From: Aliihoeflea sp. 2WW
GTDB taxonomy: Bacteria; Pseudomonadota; Alphaproteobacteria; Rhizobiales; Rhizobiaceae
Assembly (NCBI RefSeq): GCF_000497755.1
Contig: NZ_AYOD01000035.1
Coordinates: 62,001-126,000 of the forward strand
Direction: 5' to 3'
DNA length: 64,000 nucleotides
In this document: positions 27,683-36,598 of the stretch, piece after piece
Numbering within the stretch: position 1 is the stretch's first letter
Layout of the letters: each line of letters opens with the position of its first letter
Program-made: the position numbers and the translations under genes
Notes under the pieces: generated by a model
Told to the model about the DNA's origin: nothing
Seen by the model: the letters and a program-made list of their open reading frames with translations, nothing else
The model's database searches: none

Positions 27683-29287
27683 TCAACCTTGAACCAGGTG
27701 ACGCATGGAGGCGTGCAGATCGGCCGTTAACCCGGCGGGCTCGTAGCGAACATCGACGCCCCCGGTGCCGACCAGGCCGATGTTGATCAGCTTCGATCCA
27801 AAGCCTCGGCGAGTTGGCGGCACAACCGGAGGCCCACCCCGTTCTCGCCATTTCACGCGGAGAAGGTCGTCGTCCAGGCCGACCTCGACTTCCCACGACA
27901 GCGAGACGTGGCCATCGTCACTGGTCAGCGCGCCGTATTTGCAGGCGTTGGTCAGTAACTCGTGGACGATGAGGGAGAACGAGAGCGCCGCTCGTGGCCC
28001 CAGCGCCACCGCCGGCCCACTCATGTCGACCCGATCTGAGAACCCGATCGCGTCGATCACTGTCGCTGCGACAGCTTGTAGATCAGCTTGTGTCCAACTC
28101 TTTTGAAGCAAGGCGTCGTGCGCCGCGCTCAGAGCCATCAGCCGACGCTCGAAGGCGTAGACCGCTTCGCGATCGGTGACGCTTCGCAGCGTTTGGCTGG
28201 CGATGGCCTGAACCATGGTGAGCATGTTCTTCAGGCGGTGAGCAATTTCGCCGTTCACTATGAGTTGCTGCTGCTCGGTACGATGCCTCGCGACGCCTGC
28301 CTCAAGCCGGTCCGCCGCACTTCGCAGGAACGAGATTTCCTCTGCGGGCCAAGGTCGGGGATGCGCCGAATGAACGAAGAAGACGGCGATGGTTTTGCCA
28401 CGATCTCGAACCGGCATATCGACCAACGACCGAACGCCGACCCGCATTGCGCTCTCGAGATTGTGCAGAGTGCGATCGTCGGTCAGGGCGTCCCAAACGA
28501 CGAGCGGGTCGCCAACGACGAGCGGCTCGCGCAAGCTCCCATACTCGTCGAGACGGTGGCGCCCGGCAATGCTCACGGCCCCCGGCGCCGTCCAATCGGT
28601 TTCGACGTCAATCGTATCGACGTCCTCGTTGACGGATCCGAACCCGGCTCGGTCTGCGGAGAGCGCTCGGCCGACGATGGCGGCGGTCGCCGAAGCCATC
28701 CCTGCGGTATCGTGGCTGCTCCGAATGGTTTCGCCGATTTCGACCAGGGCGGTCTGCAAGGCTGTGAGGCGCTCGCTCGCCGTTGCGATCCGGCGGAGTT
28801 CGAGATTTTCGCTGGCGAGACGGGCGAGCGCCTGCAGCATCGCCTTTTCCATCTCGCTGAGCCCTTCAGGCCGCGGAACGGTATCGATGACGCACAGGCG
28901 ACCTACGATCGCTCCGGATCGCAGGACGAGCGGTGCGCCAGCGTAGGCGCGAAAGTGCCGGGCGCCTGTGACGAGCGGATTGCGCTTGGTCCGCGCATCA
29001 TTTGTGAGATCGACGATCTCGAGAAGATCGCCCTGATCGATCTCGATCCGACAGACCGAGTGTTCGATCTCCGTCTCGCATACCTCAAGCCCGTACTTGG
29101 CTTTGAACCATTGCCGGTCAGTATCCAGCAGGGTGATGAGCGCGATGGGAACGTCACAGGCCTTTGCGGCGACAAAAACGAGATCGTCGAAGGCTTGCTC
29201 ATCCGGTGTGTCGAGCACCATGAGGTCTGCAAGCGCCCGCACCCGCTGTGCCGCCCCGAAATCGGTTCTGTCAGCGCTCAGGCTCAC
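27683..29287 (-). CDS. GAF-GAF HWE-family sensor histidine kinase
   Basis: 534 aa and soluble. The first GAF is at about residues 20-160 (FDDLVFVAAKACDVPIALITLLD). The second is at about 180-330 (FGSVNEDVDTIDVETDW). The HWE dimerisation domain has EIAHRLKNMLTMVQAIASQTLR with the phospho-His, and the ATPase part has VHELLTNACKYGALTSD and WRERGGP. GTG 29287 follows AGGAG. Cytosolic GAF sensing suggests redox or small-molecule input; no haem or bilin Cys can be assigned. Confidence 0.9.
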   Translation of the reverse strand: MSLSADRTDFGAAQRVRALADLMVLDTPDEQAFDDLVFVAAKACDVPIALITLLDTDRQWFKAKYGLEVCETEIEHSVCRIEIDQGDLLEIVDLTNDARTKRNPLVTGARHFRAYAGAPLVLRSGAIVGRLCVIDTVPRPEGLSEMEKAMLQALARLASENLELRRIATASERLTALQTALVEIGETIRSSHDTAGMASATAAIVGRALSADRAGFGSVNEDVDTIDVETDWTAPGAVSIAGRHRLDEYGSLREPLVVGDPLVVWDALTDDRTLHNLESAMRVGVRSLVDMPVRDRGKTIAVFFVHSAHPRPWPAEEISFLRSAADRLEAGVARHRTEQQQLIVNGEIAHRLKNMLTMVQAIASQTLRSVTDREAVYAFERRLMALSAAHDALLQKSWTQADLQAVAATVIDAIGFSDRVDMSGPAVALGPRAALSFSLIVHELLTNACKYGALTSDDGHVSLSWEVEVGLDDDLLRVKWRERGGPPVVPPTRRGFGSKLINIGLVGTGGVDVRYEPAGLTADLHASMRHLVQG

Positions 29288-29353
29288 CGCAGTTCTCCTG
29301 GATGATGCCTCGAAGGTCGAGCGTGGCCGATCATCGGCGTTTCCCGCGTCATG

Positions 29354-30424
29354 TCAGTGCCCCCTCATGCGGGGCGGCCACTGCGATGACGGCACGCCCG
29401 CTTGGCCGCTCTGATCGGCGATGGGGTTACCGACGGCGAGGACGATCTTGCCCTGGATATGGCCTGCCTCTGCGCGTTCGTGAGCGGCGGCCGCTTCGGA
29501 AAGGGGGTATGTGCTGTCGACGGCGACGCGAACCGCGCCGCTGTCGAGCAAGCGAGCTAGCTGGGCCAACTGGTCGCCACTGGAACGCACCTGCGTCGCC
29601 GAAACGGTCACTCCCCGGTCGGCAGCTTCATCATGTCCGGCAAAGCCAAGGGGAAAAATCGGGAACAGCGCTCCGCCCCGACGTATGGTCCGAAGGAAGC
29701 GGCCGGAGGTCGGACCGCCGACGGCATCGACGACAAGATCGATGTCTCGCACATCGTCTTCGGGTTTGGTCTTCGTGTAGTCGATGAACTCGTCGGCACC
29801 CAGTTCGCGGAGGAACGCTTCGTGCCGGGTTGAAGCGACAGCGATGACACGCGCGCCTTCGTGCTTTGCCAACTGCAATGCCAGATGACCGACACCCCCT
29901 GCAGCGCCGTTGATCATAACGCTCTTCCCAGCCAACGGGACCGGGCTGTGGCGCTCGGACTGCAGCGGGTTCTGCTCGTTATGGCCTAGCTCGATCAGGA
30001 ACTGCCAAGCGGTCAGCCCCGACATGGGAACGGCGGCTGCATGAATGTGGTCCAGGTGTCGGGGCTTGGCCGCAAGGTCGGAAGCAGGCGCGGAAACATA
30101 CTCGGCGTATCCCAGGCTCTCGCCGAAGCTGGGAAAGCGGATCATTCCGAAAACTTCATCGCCCGGCGAGAACGCGGTCACATCGTCGGCGACCTTCTCG
30201 ACGATCCCGGACACATCCGAGCCCGGTATGGCGGGGAATGTCACCGACGGCCGCCACTCGGGCGGCAGAGCCTTGTATCCCTCGCGGAGATACCAGTCGG
30301 GCGGGTTGAGGCCTGCCGCTTGTACACGGACGAGCACCTCTCCCGGCTTTATCACAGGTGTCAGCGCGTCCTCATAGCGAAGAACATCGGGAGCGCCGAA
30401 CTCATGGAAGCGGATCGCCTTCAT
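29354..30424 (-). CDS. NADP-dependent zinc-less alcohol dehydrogenase/quinone oxidoreductase
   Basis: 356 aa MDR-superfamily enzyme. The N-terminal GroES-like domain (MKAIRFHEFGAPDVLRYED) is followed by the nucleotide fold INGAAGGVGHLALQLAKHEGARVIAVAS. Structural zinc cysteines are absent, which fits quinone/enone reductases. The likely job is NADPH reduction of quinones or electrophilic enones. It lies 16 bases from the thiolase gene on the same strand. Confidence 0.88.
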   Translation of the reverse strand: MKAIRFHEFGAPDVLRYEDALTPVIKPGEVLVRVQAAGLNPPDWYLREGYKALPPEWRPSVTFPAIPGSDVSGIVEKVADDVTAFSPGDEVFGMIRFPSFGESLGYAEYVSAPASDLAAKPRHLDHIHAAAVPMSGLTAWQFLIELGHNEQNPLQSERHSPVPLAGKSVMINGAAGGVGHLALQLAKHEGARVIAVASTRHEAFLRELGADEFIDYTKTKPEDDVRDIDLVVDAVGGPTSGRFLRTIRRGGALFPIFPLGFAGHDEAADRGVTVSATQVRSSGDQLAQLARLLDSGAVRVAVDSTYPLSEAAAAHERAEAGHIQGKIVLAVGNPIADQSGQAGVPSSQWPPRMRGH

Positions 30425-30439
30425 TTTTTTGTCCTCCGA

Positions 30440-31705
30440 TCAGATGCGTTCGAGGAGGGCGACAGTGCCTTGACCACCATCGGCGCAGATGCTGACGATC
30501 CCTCGAGATCCGACCGGCATGGCCCACAGCTCTTTCACAGCTTGGCTGAGATCACGCGCGCCGGTCGCGCCGAAGGGATGTCCGATGGCTACCGAGCCGC
30601 CGTTCGGATTGACGCGATCCCAATCGAAGTTGCCCATCTCAGCCGAAACACGGGCCTTCTCTCGGACCCAGTTCGGATCGGTGATGGCCGCGACGTTGGC
30701 CAGCACCTGTGCCGCGAAGGCCTCGTGGATTTCCCAAAGTGCGATGTCGGCGAAGCCAAGGTGATGGCGCGCGAGAAGTCGTGGAACGGCATATGACGGC
30801 GCCATCAGCAGCCCCTCCGTGCGCAGGTCGACCGCCGAGACTTCGTAGTCGATTATCCGCGCATAGGGCGTGCCATCGGGCAGCCTCTTCAGACCCTCCT
30901 CGTTGGACACCCAACAGCCGGCCGCCCCATCCGTGATGGGGGAGCTGTTGCCGGCTGTCAGGCTACCCATTCCGCTCTCACGATCGAAGGCGGGCTTCAA
31001 ACCGGATAGACGTTCGGCGGATGTGTCCGCGCGCGGGTTCGCATCGCGGGAAAGCTCCGGCAACGAGATCACGAGGTCATCGAAGAAGCCGCCGTTCCAG
31101 CCGGCGACGGCGCGCTGGTGGCTTTTTAGAGCCCAGTCATCCTGAGCCTCACGCGAGATGCGCCACGCCTTGGCGGTCTCCTCCATGTGATCGCCCATCG
31201 TCCTGCCCGTAAGGCGGTTGGCCCAGCCCTTCGTGGGGAGCACATAGTCTTGAGGGGTCAACGCCCCCAGGGCGGCAAGTGCTGCGGCCGGATCCTGCGC
31301 GAAGAGATCGGTGAGTCGTTTAGATGCCTCAGCGGTGAGAGCGAGCGATGGTCGGCTCATGACCTCAGACCCGCCGACCAGTATCAGGTTGAGCCCGCCG
31401 CCGAGCATCCCGGCTGCGGCGAAGCTCGCGGTCATGCTGGTCGAGCACGCTAGGACTACGGAGAATGCTGGAACGTTGGGGTTGAGCTTCGCGTCCAGCC
31501 AGATTTCGCGAGCGATATTGCTCCAGCCCAGGTTCGGGATGACGGTTCCCCAGATCGTCAGATCGGGCTCCGCAAGCTTCGCCATTTCTTGGACGACTGG
31601 CACTGACAATGAGGCCGCGTCATAATTTGCCAGCGCTCCTCCGCCACGGCCGAATGGTGTCCGCAAGCCTGCGGCTATGAAAACTGGTTCAGCGAAGCGG
31701 CTCAC
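30440..31705 (-). CDS. Thiolase (acetyl-CoA acyltransferase, FadI/FadA-type)
   Basis: About 421 aa. The nucleophile is in VVLACSTSM, with EIHEAFAAQ, GHPFGATGARD (catalytic His) and the second Cys in CADGGQGTVAL. The GTG at 31705 with GGGAG before it is preferred to a TTG six codons upstream. It may act in beta-oxidation or in breakdown of oxidised fatty acids. Its presence between two NADPH oxidoreductases in the same orientation suggests a shared transcript. Confidence 0.9.
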   Translation of the reverse strand: MSRFAEPVFIAAGLRTPFGRGGGALANYDAASLSVPVVQEMAKLAEPDLTIWGTVIPNLGWSNIAREIWLDAKLNPNVPAFSVVLACSTSMTASFAAAGMLGGGLNLILVGGSEVMSRPSLALTAEASKRLTDLFAQDPAAALAALGALTPQDYVLPTKGWANRLTGRTMGDHMEETAKAWRISREAQDDWALKSHQRAVAGWNGGFFDDLVISLPELSRDANPRADTSAERLSGLKPAFDRESGMGSLTAGNSSPITDGAAGCWVSNEEGLKRLPDGTPYARIIDYEVSAVDLRTEGLLMAPSYAVPRLLARHHLGFADIALWEIHEAFAAQVLANVAAITDPNWVREKARVSAEMGNFDWDRVNPNGGSVAIGHPFGATGARDLSQAVKELWAMPVGSRGIVSICADGGQGTVALLERI

Positions 31706-31780
31706 GGTGATCTCCCAAAGCAAAAGATTCTAATTAGACGAGGTGGCGTGGTGCGGTCCGCTGACGGCAGGCGCCGCCCG

Positions 31781-32794
31781 TCAGGGCGTCTCCCCATCCC
31801 TGAGGTCGATAACCATCTTTCCGATGTTTTTTCCGGCGAAGAGATCGAGGAACGCCGACGGGGTTCTCTCGAGGCCGTGAACAACCGTCTCCTGCCATTT
31901 GACCTTCCCATCGGCGATCCACCGGGTGACGTCGCGCTGGAAATCCTCCCAAACCGACATGTTGTGGATGGTGACGAAGCCTTGCAGCAGGAGGCTCTTC
32001 TCAATAACCGCATAGATATTGCGGGGACCGACCGGCTCGCTGTTGTATTGCTCGATCATTCCGCACAGAGCGAAGCGTGCGAAGTCATTGGCCGCCTCAA
32101 GCGCCGCTTCCAGGTGCGTGCCACCGACGTTGTCGAAATAGATGTCGACACCCTTAGGCGCAGCTTCGCGAAGTGCTGCGACCATGTCGTCCGTATTCTT
32201 GTAGTTTATCGTGGCATCAGCGCCTGCTTCCTCGCGCAGCCAACGCAATTTGTCCTCGCCGCCCGCGGACGCAACGACTCGGCATTCCTTGATCTTTGCG
32301 ATTTGGACAGCGAGCGATCCGACAGAACCCGCTGCTGCTGACACGAACACAGTTTCGCCAGCTCGCGGCTTTCCGATCTGGAGCATGCCGATGTAGGCGG
32401 CGAAGCCTGGGAAACCGAGCGGGCCCAGATACGCCTGCTCTGGAATCGTCGTATCGATCCTAGTAGCGGATGCGGCGTCGATGATCGCGCGGTCGCGCCA
32501 GCCGGCAAAGTGGCTCACGACCTCGCCAGGGCTGAACCGTTCATCCTTGCTTTCGACTATGACGCCGATCGCGGCGCCATCCAGAGGCTCGCCAACTTGG
32601 AAGGGCGGCATATAGCTTTCTCGACCGGTCATGCGGCCGCGCATGTAAGGGTCAACGGAGAGCCACCGGTTGGCGACGAGCAGTTGTCCTCGCTCTGGCG
32701 CGGGGAGATCCTGCTCGACGAGTTCGAAGTTGTTGGCCTGCGGTAGCCCTTCGGGACGACTTTTAAGGTGAAATTGACGGGCCATGATGGTCAT
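31781..32794 (-). CDS. NADP-dependent MDR oxidoreductase (CurA/leukotriene B4 dehydrogenase-like)
   Basis: 337 aa. The family pattern RWLSVDPYMRGRM is near residue 45, and VFVSAAAGSVGSLAVQIAKIKECRVVASAGG is the NADPH site. KGVDIYFDNVGGTHLEAAL and VTIHNMSVWEDF complete it. Relatives reduce alpha,beta-unsaturated aldehydes and ketones, so it may detoxify lipid-peroxidation products. It lies downstream of the sulfite-oxidase-like/flavin-reductase pair. Confidence 0.9.
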   Translation of the reverse strand: MTIMARQFHLKSRPEGLPQANNFELVEQDLPAPERGQLLVANRWLSVDPYMRGRMTGRESYMPPFQVGEPLDGAAIGVIVESKDERFSPGEVVSHFAGWRDRAIIDAASATRIDTTIPEQAYLGPLGFPGFAAYIGMLQIGKPRAGETVFVSAAAGSVGSLAVQIAKIKECRVVASAGGEDKLRWLREEAGADATINYKNTDDMVAALREAAPKGVDIYFDNVGGTHLEAALEAANDFARFALCGMIEQYNSEPVGPRNIYAVIEKSLLLQGFVTIHNMSVWEDFQRDVTRWIADGKVKWQETVVHGLERTPSAFLDLFAGKNIGKMVIDLRDGETP

Positions 32795-32866
32795 GGGCGA
32801 AGCCTTTCCCGGACAGAGCTTGAGCTGGGCGCTCCCGCGTGATGGGATGCGATCATCTGGCCGCCC

Positions 32867-33613
32867 CTACCCACCGTAGCGCTCGGTCTTGATGATCGAG
32901 ACGCCCAGCCCTGCCGACAATGCGCCGTCCGTCGCGATGTTGACGAAACCGTTCGACCCGCAAACGAACACGTGGCCCGGGTCGCGACCGAGACGTGCGA
33001 TTGTCGCCTGGACCATCCCATCGTCGATCCGTCGGCCATAGTCCGAGGCGCGCTTTGGCGCTTCTCGCGTAATCGCGAGCGTCAAGATGAACGTGGGATC
33101 GCTCATCTCGATTGAGTGGAGTTCGCTGGAGAAGAGCACGTCCTCAGCGGTTCGCGCCGACAAGAGCAGAGCGACTGGAACGGCCTGTGCCGATGCCCGA
33201 CGCTGCCGGATCATCGCCATCAGCGGCACCACGCCTGAACCTGCGCCGATCAGCAGCACCGGCTTGTCGGTAGGCTCGGGCCAAAGAAAGTGGCCTCCAA
33301 GCGGTCCCCTGAGTTCGATCTCGTCGCCGGCTGCGGCGACGTCGTGGAAGAATGGCGAAACTTCGCCATTCGGCAGGCGCTCGATGGCGAGTTCCAGGAT
33401 CGGTGAAGAGCCCGCCGACGATGCGATCGAATAACTGCGCATCGCCTGATAGCCGTCTGGGGCGGTCAGCCGGACGTCGACGTGCTGGCCTGCTGTATGG
33501 ACGAATGGTTCCTGCAATCGCAGGAAAAAGCTCTTGATACTCGGTGTCTGTTGGACGATTTCGTCGATCACGCCTGACTGCCACGACGCGGGTTGCGCAT
33601 CGAACTCAGTCAT
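32867..33613 (-). CDS. Ferredoxin-NADP reductase-like flavoprotein
   Basis: 248 aa FAD/NAD(P)-binding reductase. The FAD motif is RSYSIAS near residue 70. GPLGGHFLWPE and the pyridine nucleotide segment LIGAGSGVVPLMAMIR follow, then HVFVCGSNGFV. ATG 33613 overlaps the end of the molybdopterin gene by 8 bases, so the two proteins probably form an electron-transfer pair. The frame extends upstream but is antisense there. Confidence 0.88.
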   Translation of the reverse strand: MTEFDAQPASWQSGVIDEIVQQTPSIKSFFLRLQEPFVHTAGQHVDVRLTAPDGYQAMRSYSIASSAGSSPILELAIERLPNGEVSPFFHDVAAAGDEIELRGPLGGHFLWPEPTDKPVLLIGAGSGVVPLMAMIRQRRASAQAVPVALLLSARTAEDVLFSSELHSIEMSDPTFILTLAITREAPKRASDYGRRIDDGMVQATIARLGRDPGHVFVCGSNGFVNIATDGALSAGLGVSIIKTERYGG

Positions 33614-34211
33614 GGGTGTACCGTTGCTCGCGCCACGGATCACCGTAGATGTGATAACCGCGCAACTCCCAGAACCCGGCCTCGTCGCGAGTGGTGAACT
33701 GCAGCGCATTCACCCACTTGGCGGACTTCCAGAAGTAGAGATGCGGAACAAGAAGGCGCGCCGGTCCGCCATGGTCGCGGGGAAGCGGCTGGCCCGCGTA
33801 GCTCAGCGCGACCATAGCTTTGCCGGACAACATGTCCGCGAGCGGAACATTCGTCGAATAGCCATCGTAGCAGTGCGCGAGAACGAAGTCTGTTGGCTGT
33901 TTAACTTCAGCGTCAGCGAGGATGTCCTCGATCAGCACGCCTTCCCACTTCGTGTCGAGCTTGGACCAGGACGTGACGCAGTGAATGTCTTTGGTCACTT
34001 TGGTCTTTGGAAGGGCGTTGAATTCACTCCAACTCCAGACCTTCACGGGTCTCGGACCGATCTTGACCGTGAACTTCCAGTCGGACGTCTCGATACGAGG
34101 CGTTGGCCCAGCGGTAAGAACGGGAAAGTTCTCCACGAGATGTTGACCTGGCGGAATACGGCCCTCGTGGTCGCCGCCTGAACCGCGGCCGGTGAAACCT
34201 CTGGTGACCAT
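33606..34211 (-). CDS. Sulfite-oxidase-like molybdopterin oxidoreductase
   Basis: 201 aa, the molybdopterin-binding domain of the sulfite oxidase/MsrP superfamily. KDIHCVTSWSKLDTKWEGV carries the molybdenum-ligating Cys. SYAGQPLPRDHGGPARLLVP is the signature cofactor loop. There is no Tat signal peptide, unlike MsrP, so it is probably cytoplasmic and fed by the adjacent flavin reductase. S-oxide or N-oxide reduction is plausible. It is preceded by a LysR-type promoter. Confidence 0.87.
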   Translation of the reverse strand: MVTRGFTGRGSGGDHEGRIPPGQHLVENFPVLTAGPTPRIETSDWKFTVKIGPRPVKVWSWSEFNALPKTKVTKDIHCVTSWSKLDTKWEGVLIEDILADAEVKQPTDFVLAHCYDGYSTNVPLADMLSGKAMVALSYAGQPLPRDHGGPARLLVPHLYFWKSAKWVNALQFTTRDEAGFWELRGYHIYGDPWREQRYTHD

Positions 34212-34388
34212 GCCGAACCCCCTTGCTCGTCACGACAGACCGACCGACTTCATCTCAGGCTAATGCGTAGATGACCCTCGCAAAGGAAAGATATCGAGCG
34301 GATCGCAAAGCTGATGTTCAGACAACCGGGTGTTAAATCAGTAGAGACACGCAATTCATCACTATGACTCGCGATAATCCCGCCTCGA

Positions 34389-34443
34389 CTATAGCTTTAT
34401 ATCAGACTGCTTTCCCAATGCCCTGTCGCTATAGTTTCGATAG
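34389..34443 (-). promoter_or_regulatory. LysR-type operator plus promoter of the molybdoenzyme operon
   Basis: Operator CTATCGAAACTATAG (minus strand, 34443-34429), 10 bp, TTGGGA (34418-34413), about 18 bp, CTATAG (34394-34389) followed by TCGAGG. It lies in the 302-base divergent gap between the molybdoenzyme and nadE, so it may also affect nadE, which starts 71 bases to its right. Nothing else was seen in the gap. Confidence 0.7.
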
Positions 34444-34513
34444 CTTTGAATCGGTGTTGCGTGAGCGTTATGGCTCGTGGGACAGAGAAGCTTCGCGAGG
34501 TGAGGTCGCCAGC

Positions 34514-35395
34514 ATGCGACTGCGGCGTGCCCAGGAGGTCGTCATTCCCATCCAAGACGAGATTATCGCAGCGCTCGGCGTTTCGGCGTCGTTCGATGCC
34601 CGACGCGAGGCGGCAGAACGCGCCGCCTTCCTCCGCGACTATCTGAGGTCGTCGGGGCAGCGAGCGTATGTGCTTGGAATCAGCGGCGGCGTCGATTCCC
34701 TGACGGCGGGCCTAATCGCGCAATCGGCCGTGAAGGATCTGCGTCAGATCGGGTACGAATGCGAGTTTGTAGCGGTGCGGCTGCCCTATGGCGAACAGAT
34801 GGACGAGCGCGATGCTCAGCTTGCCTTGTCAGCCATCAGGCCCGACCGCGTTGCGGTGATCAATATAAAGCCCGCGACCGACGCGCTGTGGAGCGAGATG
34901 ACAGGCTCCAATTACGAGTCCGCCGACCCCGGCCTGCGCAGTACGGTGCTCGGGAACATCAAGGCACGCCAACGGATGGTCGCCCAGTTTGCTCTCGCGG
35001 GGACCCTGGGCGGCCTTGTGATTGGCACGGACCATGCAGCCGAAGCGGTGATGGGTTTCTTCACAAAGTTCGGCGATGGCGCGGCCGATGTTCTCCCTCT
35101 CGCCGGTCTCAATAAGCGGCGCGTTCGCGCGATCGCGTCTCATCTGGGCGCCCCGGCGGAACTGATCAGTAAGGTTCCCACGGCAGATTTGGATGACGCG
35201 ATGCCGTTACACCCCGACGAAGACGCCTACGGCGTGACCTATGATGAGATAGACGATTACCTCGAAGGAAGGGGTGTGGCCCAGGCGGCGGTCGAGACGA
35301 TCCAAAGAGCGTACCGAGCCACCGCGCATAAGCGCGCGCTGCCTGTGGCCTCCAACGTGCAGCTTCTGGCGCCGCAAGGGTCGAACGGACGCTAA
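34514..35395 (+). CDS. nadE: NAD+ synthase, ammonia-dependent
   Basis: 293 aa, the E. coli NadE type without a glutaminase domain. The PP-loop is VLGISGGVDSLTAGLIAQSA. VIGTDHAAEAVMGFFTKFGDGAADVLPLAGLNKRRVR is the signature deamido-NAD/ATP region. ATG 34514 with GAGGTGAGG upstream gives the family N-terminus; a frame from 34364 would overlap the operator. It may restore NAD after oxidative loss. This is probably an extra copy to a core nadE outside the window. Confidence 0.93.
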   Translation: MRLRRAQEVVIPIQDEIIAALGVSASFDARREAAERAAFLRDYLRSSGQRAYVLGISGGVDSLTAGLIAQSAVKDLRQIGYECEFVAVRLPYGEQMDERDAQLALSAIRPDRVAVINIKPATDALWSEMTGSNYESADPGLRSTVLGNIKARQRMVAQFALAGTLGGLVIGTDHAAEAVMGFFTKFGDGAADVLPLAGLNKRRVRAIASHLGAPAELISKVPTADLDDAMPLHPDEDAYGVTYDEIDDYLEGRGVAQAAVETIQRAYRATAHKRALPVASNVQLLAPQGSNGR

Positions 35396-35412
35396 ATTTG
35401 CTCCCGCCTAGG

Positions 35413-35468
35413 ACATAGAAACTATGTCACGCCGCTATTGGAAAAGACCGGCGTTGGAATTCATAGTC
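35413..35468 (+). promoter_or_regulatory. LysR-type operator plus promoter of the redoxin operon
   Basis: ACATAGAAACTATGT (35413-35427) is a perfect palindrome and a variant of CTATCGAAACTATAG. After exactly 10 bp comes TTGGAA (35438-35443), then 17-18 bp and TCATAGTC (35461-35468). The same layout is found on the minus strand before dps, the molybdoenzyme and msrB. Confidence 0.65.
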
Positions 35469-35497
35469 ATCCACGTAAACTCGTGGCCTCGTCGGGT

Positions 35498-35531
35498 ATA
35501 GTCGAGACAAGATTTTGGTCTTATCGACTAT
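35498..35531. repeat. Inverted repeat ATAGTCGA-N18-TCGACTAT
   Basis: Perfect 8-bp arms at 35498-35505 and 35524-35531, with further partial pairing inside (AAGA/TCTT). It lies in the leader of the redoxin operon, about 100 bases before the start. ATAGTCGAG also occurs at the -10 of two other promoters of the set. It could be a second operator or an RNA hairpin. Confidence 0.55.
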
Positions 35532-35629
35532 TTGACGCTCGGGCCGTGGGGCGGTGAAGTATAGCAGTTCCCCTGCGCTCGCGAGTTTTCGCTGCACGTC
35601 GGGCACATGCTTCGTGTTCGGAGAGAGGG

Positions 35630-36103
35630 ATGAGCGCGGCCGATCGTCAAGCGCCAGAGCTTCGCATTCATCGGTGGATCGCCGTGGATGGAAGCGACCT
35701 CCAGACGCCGATCAAGCTATCGGATCTTGGCGTAGGGCCGAAGATCCTTTTCGCGTTTCAGCACTGGTGCAGGGGCTGCCATCTGCATGGGTTTCCCACA
35801 CTGCAGAAATTGCATGGTGCGCTGGAGTCCAGAGGCGTCGGATTCGCAGTGATCCAGACGGTCTTCGAAGGAGCGCACGAAAATACATTCGACAAGTTGC
35901 GCATCAATCAGGTGGAGTACCGTCTCCCCGTCGCCTTCGGGCACGACGAACCGCCGCCTGGTGCTGCGTTTCCAACGTTCATGGAGGATTACCGGACACG
36001 GGGAACGCCGTGGTTCACGGTCATCAATGCCGACGGTCGCATCGTCTTTTCGGATTTCCACCTGGACGCGGATCGTTTGGTGGCAAATTTGGAGAGCTCG
36101 TGA
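35630..36103 (+). CDS. Thioredoxin-fold redoxin (AhpC/TSA or TlpA-like)
   Basis: 157 aa. The active site is FQHWCRGCHLHGFPTLQKL, a CxxC motif. RTRGTPWFTVINADGRIVF carries the cis-Pro. There is no signal peptide, so it is probably cytoplasmic. Peroxiredoxin-like or disulfide reductase activity is likely. It leads a three-gene set (redoxin, DM13 protein, MFS) with 3-base and overlapping junctions. Confidence 0.85.
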   Translation: MSAADRQAPELRIHRWIAVDGSDLQTPIKLSDLGVGPKILFAFQHWCRGCHLHGFPTLQKLHGALESRGVGFAVIQTVFEGAHENTFDKLRINQVEYRLPVAFGHDEPPPGAAFPTFMEDYRTRGTPWFTVINADGRIVFSDFHLDADRLVANLESS

Positions 36104-36106
36104 AAC

Positions 36107-36598
36107 ATGCCACGGTGGCTTATTCTAGCCTGCACCCACTTCGTCGTTGGCATCACAGGCTTTGCTGCCGGCATCTACACGCTGCCTATCCTCACCGCGC
36201 CGGCGTCGCCCACTGAAGCTGCGTTGAGGAGTTCGACGCCTGAGGCGCTCTATTCGGGAAAGCTTTCTCGTGATCTAGCCGGCAGCGACCTGCTGCACTG
36301 GGGTGAAGGCGAAGTGCAGATCCTGCCTCACCGGATCGCACACATCGGCCGTCTCTCTCCCGGGCCGGACTACAAGCTTTATCTCGCCCCGCACTTCGTC
36401 GAGACCGAGGAAGCGTTCCTCGCGATCAAGGACGCGTCGGCCCGGGTCGGCGATGTGAGGACGTTCAACGGCTTCATTATGGAGGTGCCCGCCGACATCG
36501 ACGTTCGCGACTACAGCGCCGTTGTCATCTGGTGCGAAGCCTTTGATCAGTTCATCAGTTCTGCGGCGTATCAGCCTCCGCGCCAGGCTCGGAAATGA
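36107..36598 (+). CDS. DM13 domain protein, membrane-anchored
   Basis: 163 aa. The N-terminal TM/signal anchor is WLILACTHFVVGITGFAAGIYTLP. The DM13 domain covers about residues 50-155 (ALYSGKLSRDLAGSDLLHWGEGEVQILPHRIAHI, then APHFVET and YSAVVIWCEAFDQFIS). DM13 is predicted to bind haem or take part in redox transfer; the Cys in VVIWCEAF is the typical conserved one. It is likely exposed to the periplasm and linked with the redoxin gene. Confidence 0.85.
   Translation: MPRWLILACTHFVVGITGFAAGIYTLPILTAPASPTEAALRSSTPEALYSGKLSRDLAGSDLLHWGEGEVQILPHRIAHIGRLSPGPDYKLYLAPHFVETEEAFLAIKDASARVGDVRTFNGFIMEVPADIDVRDYSAVVIWCEAFDQFISSAAYQPPRQARK

Noticed and set aside
33606..34211. Periplasmic MsrP (YedY) assignment of the molybdoenzyme
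   Set aside because: It lacks a Tat signal and its partner is a soluble flavin reductase rather than a haem membrane protein (MsrQ), so only the superfamily is named.
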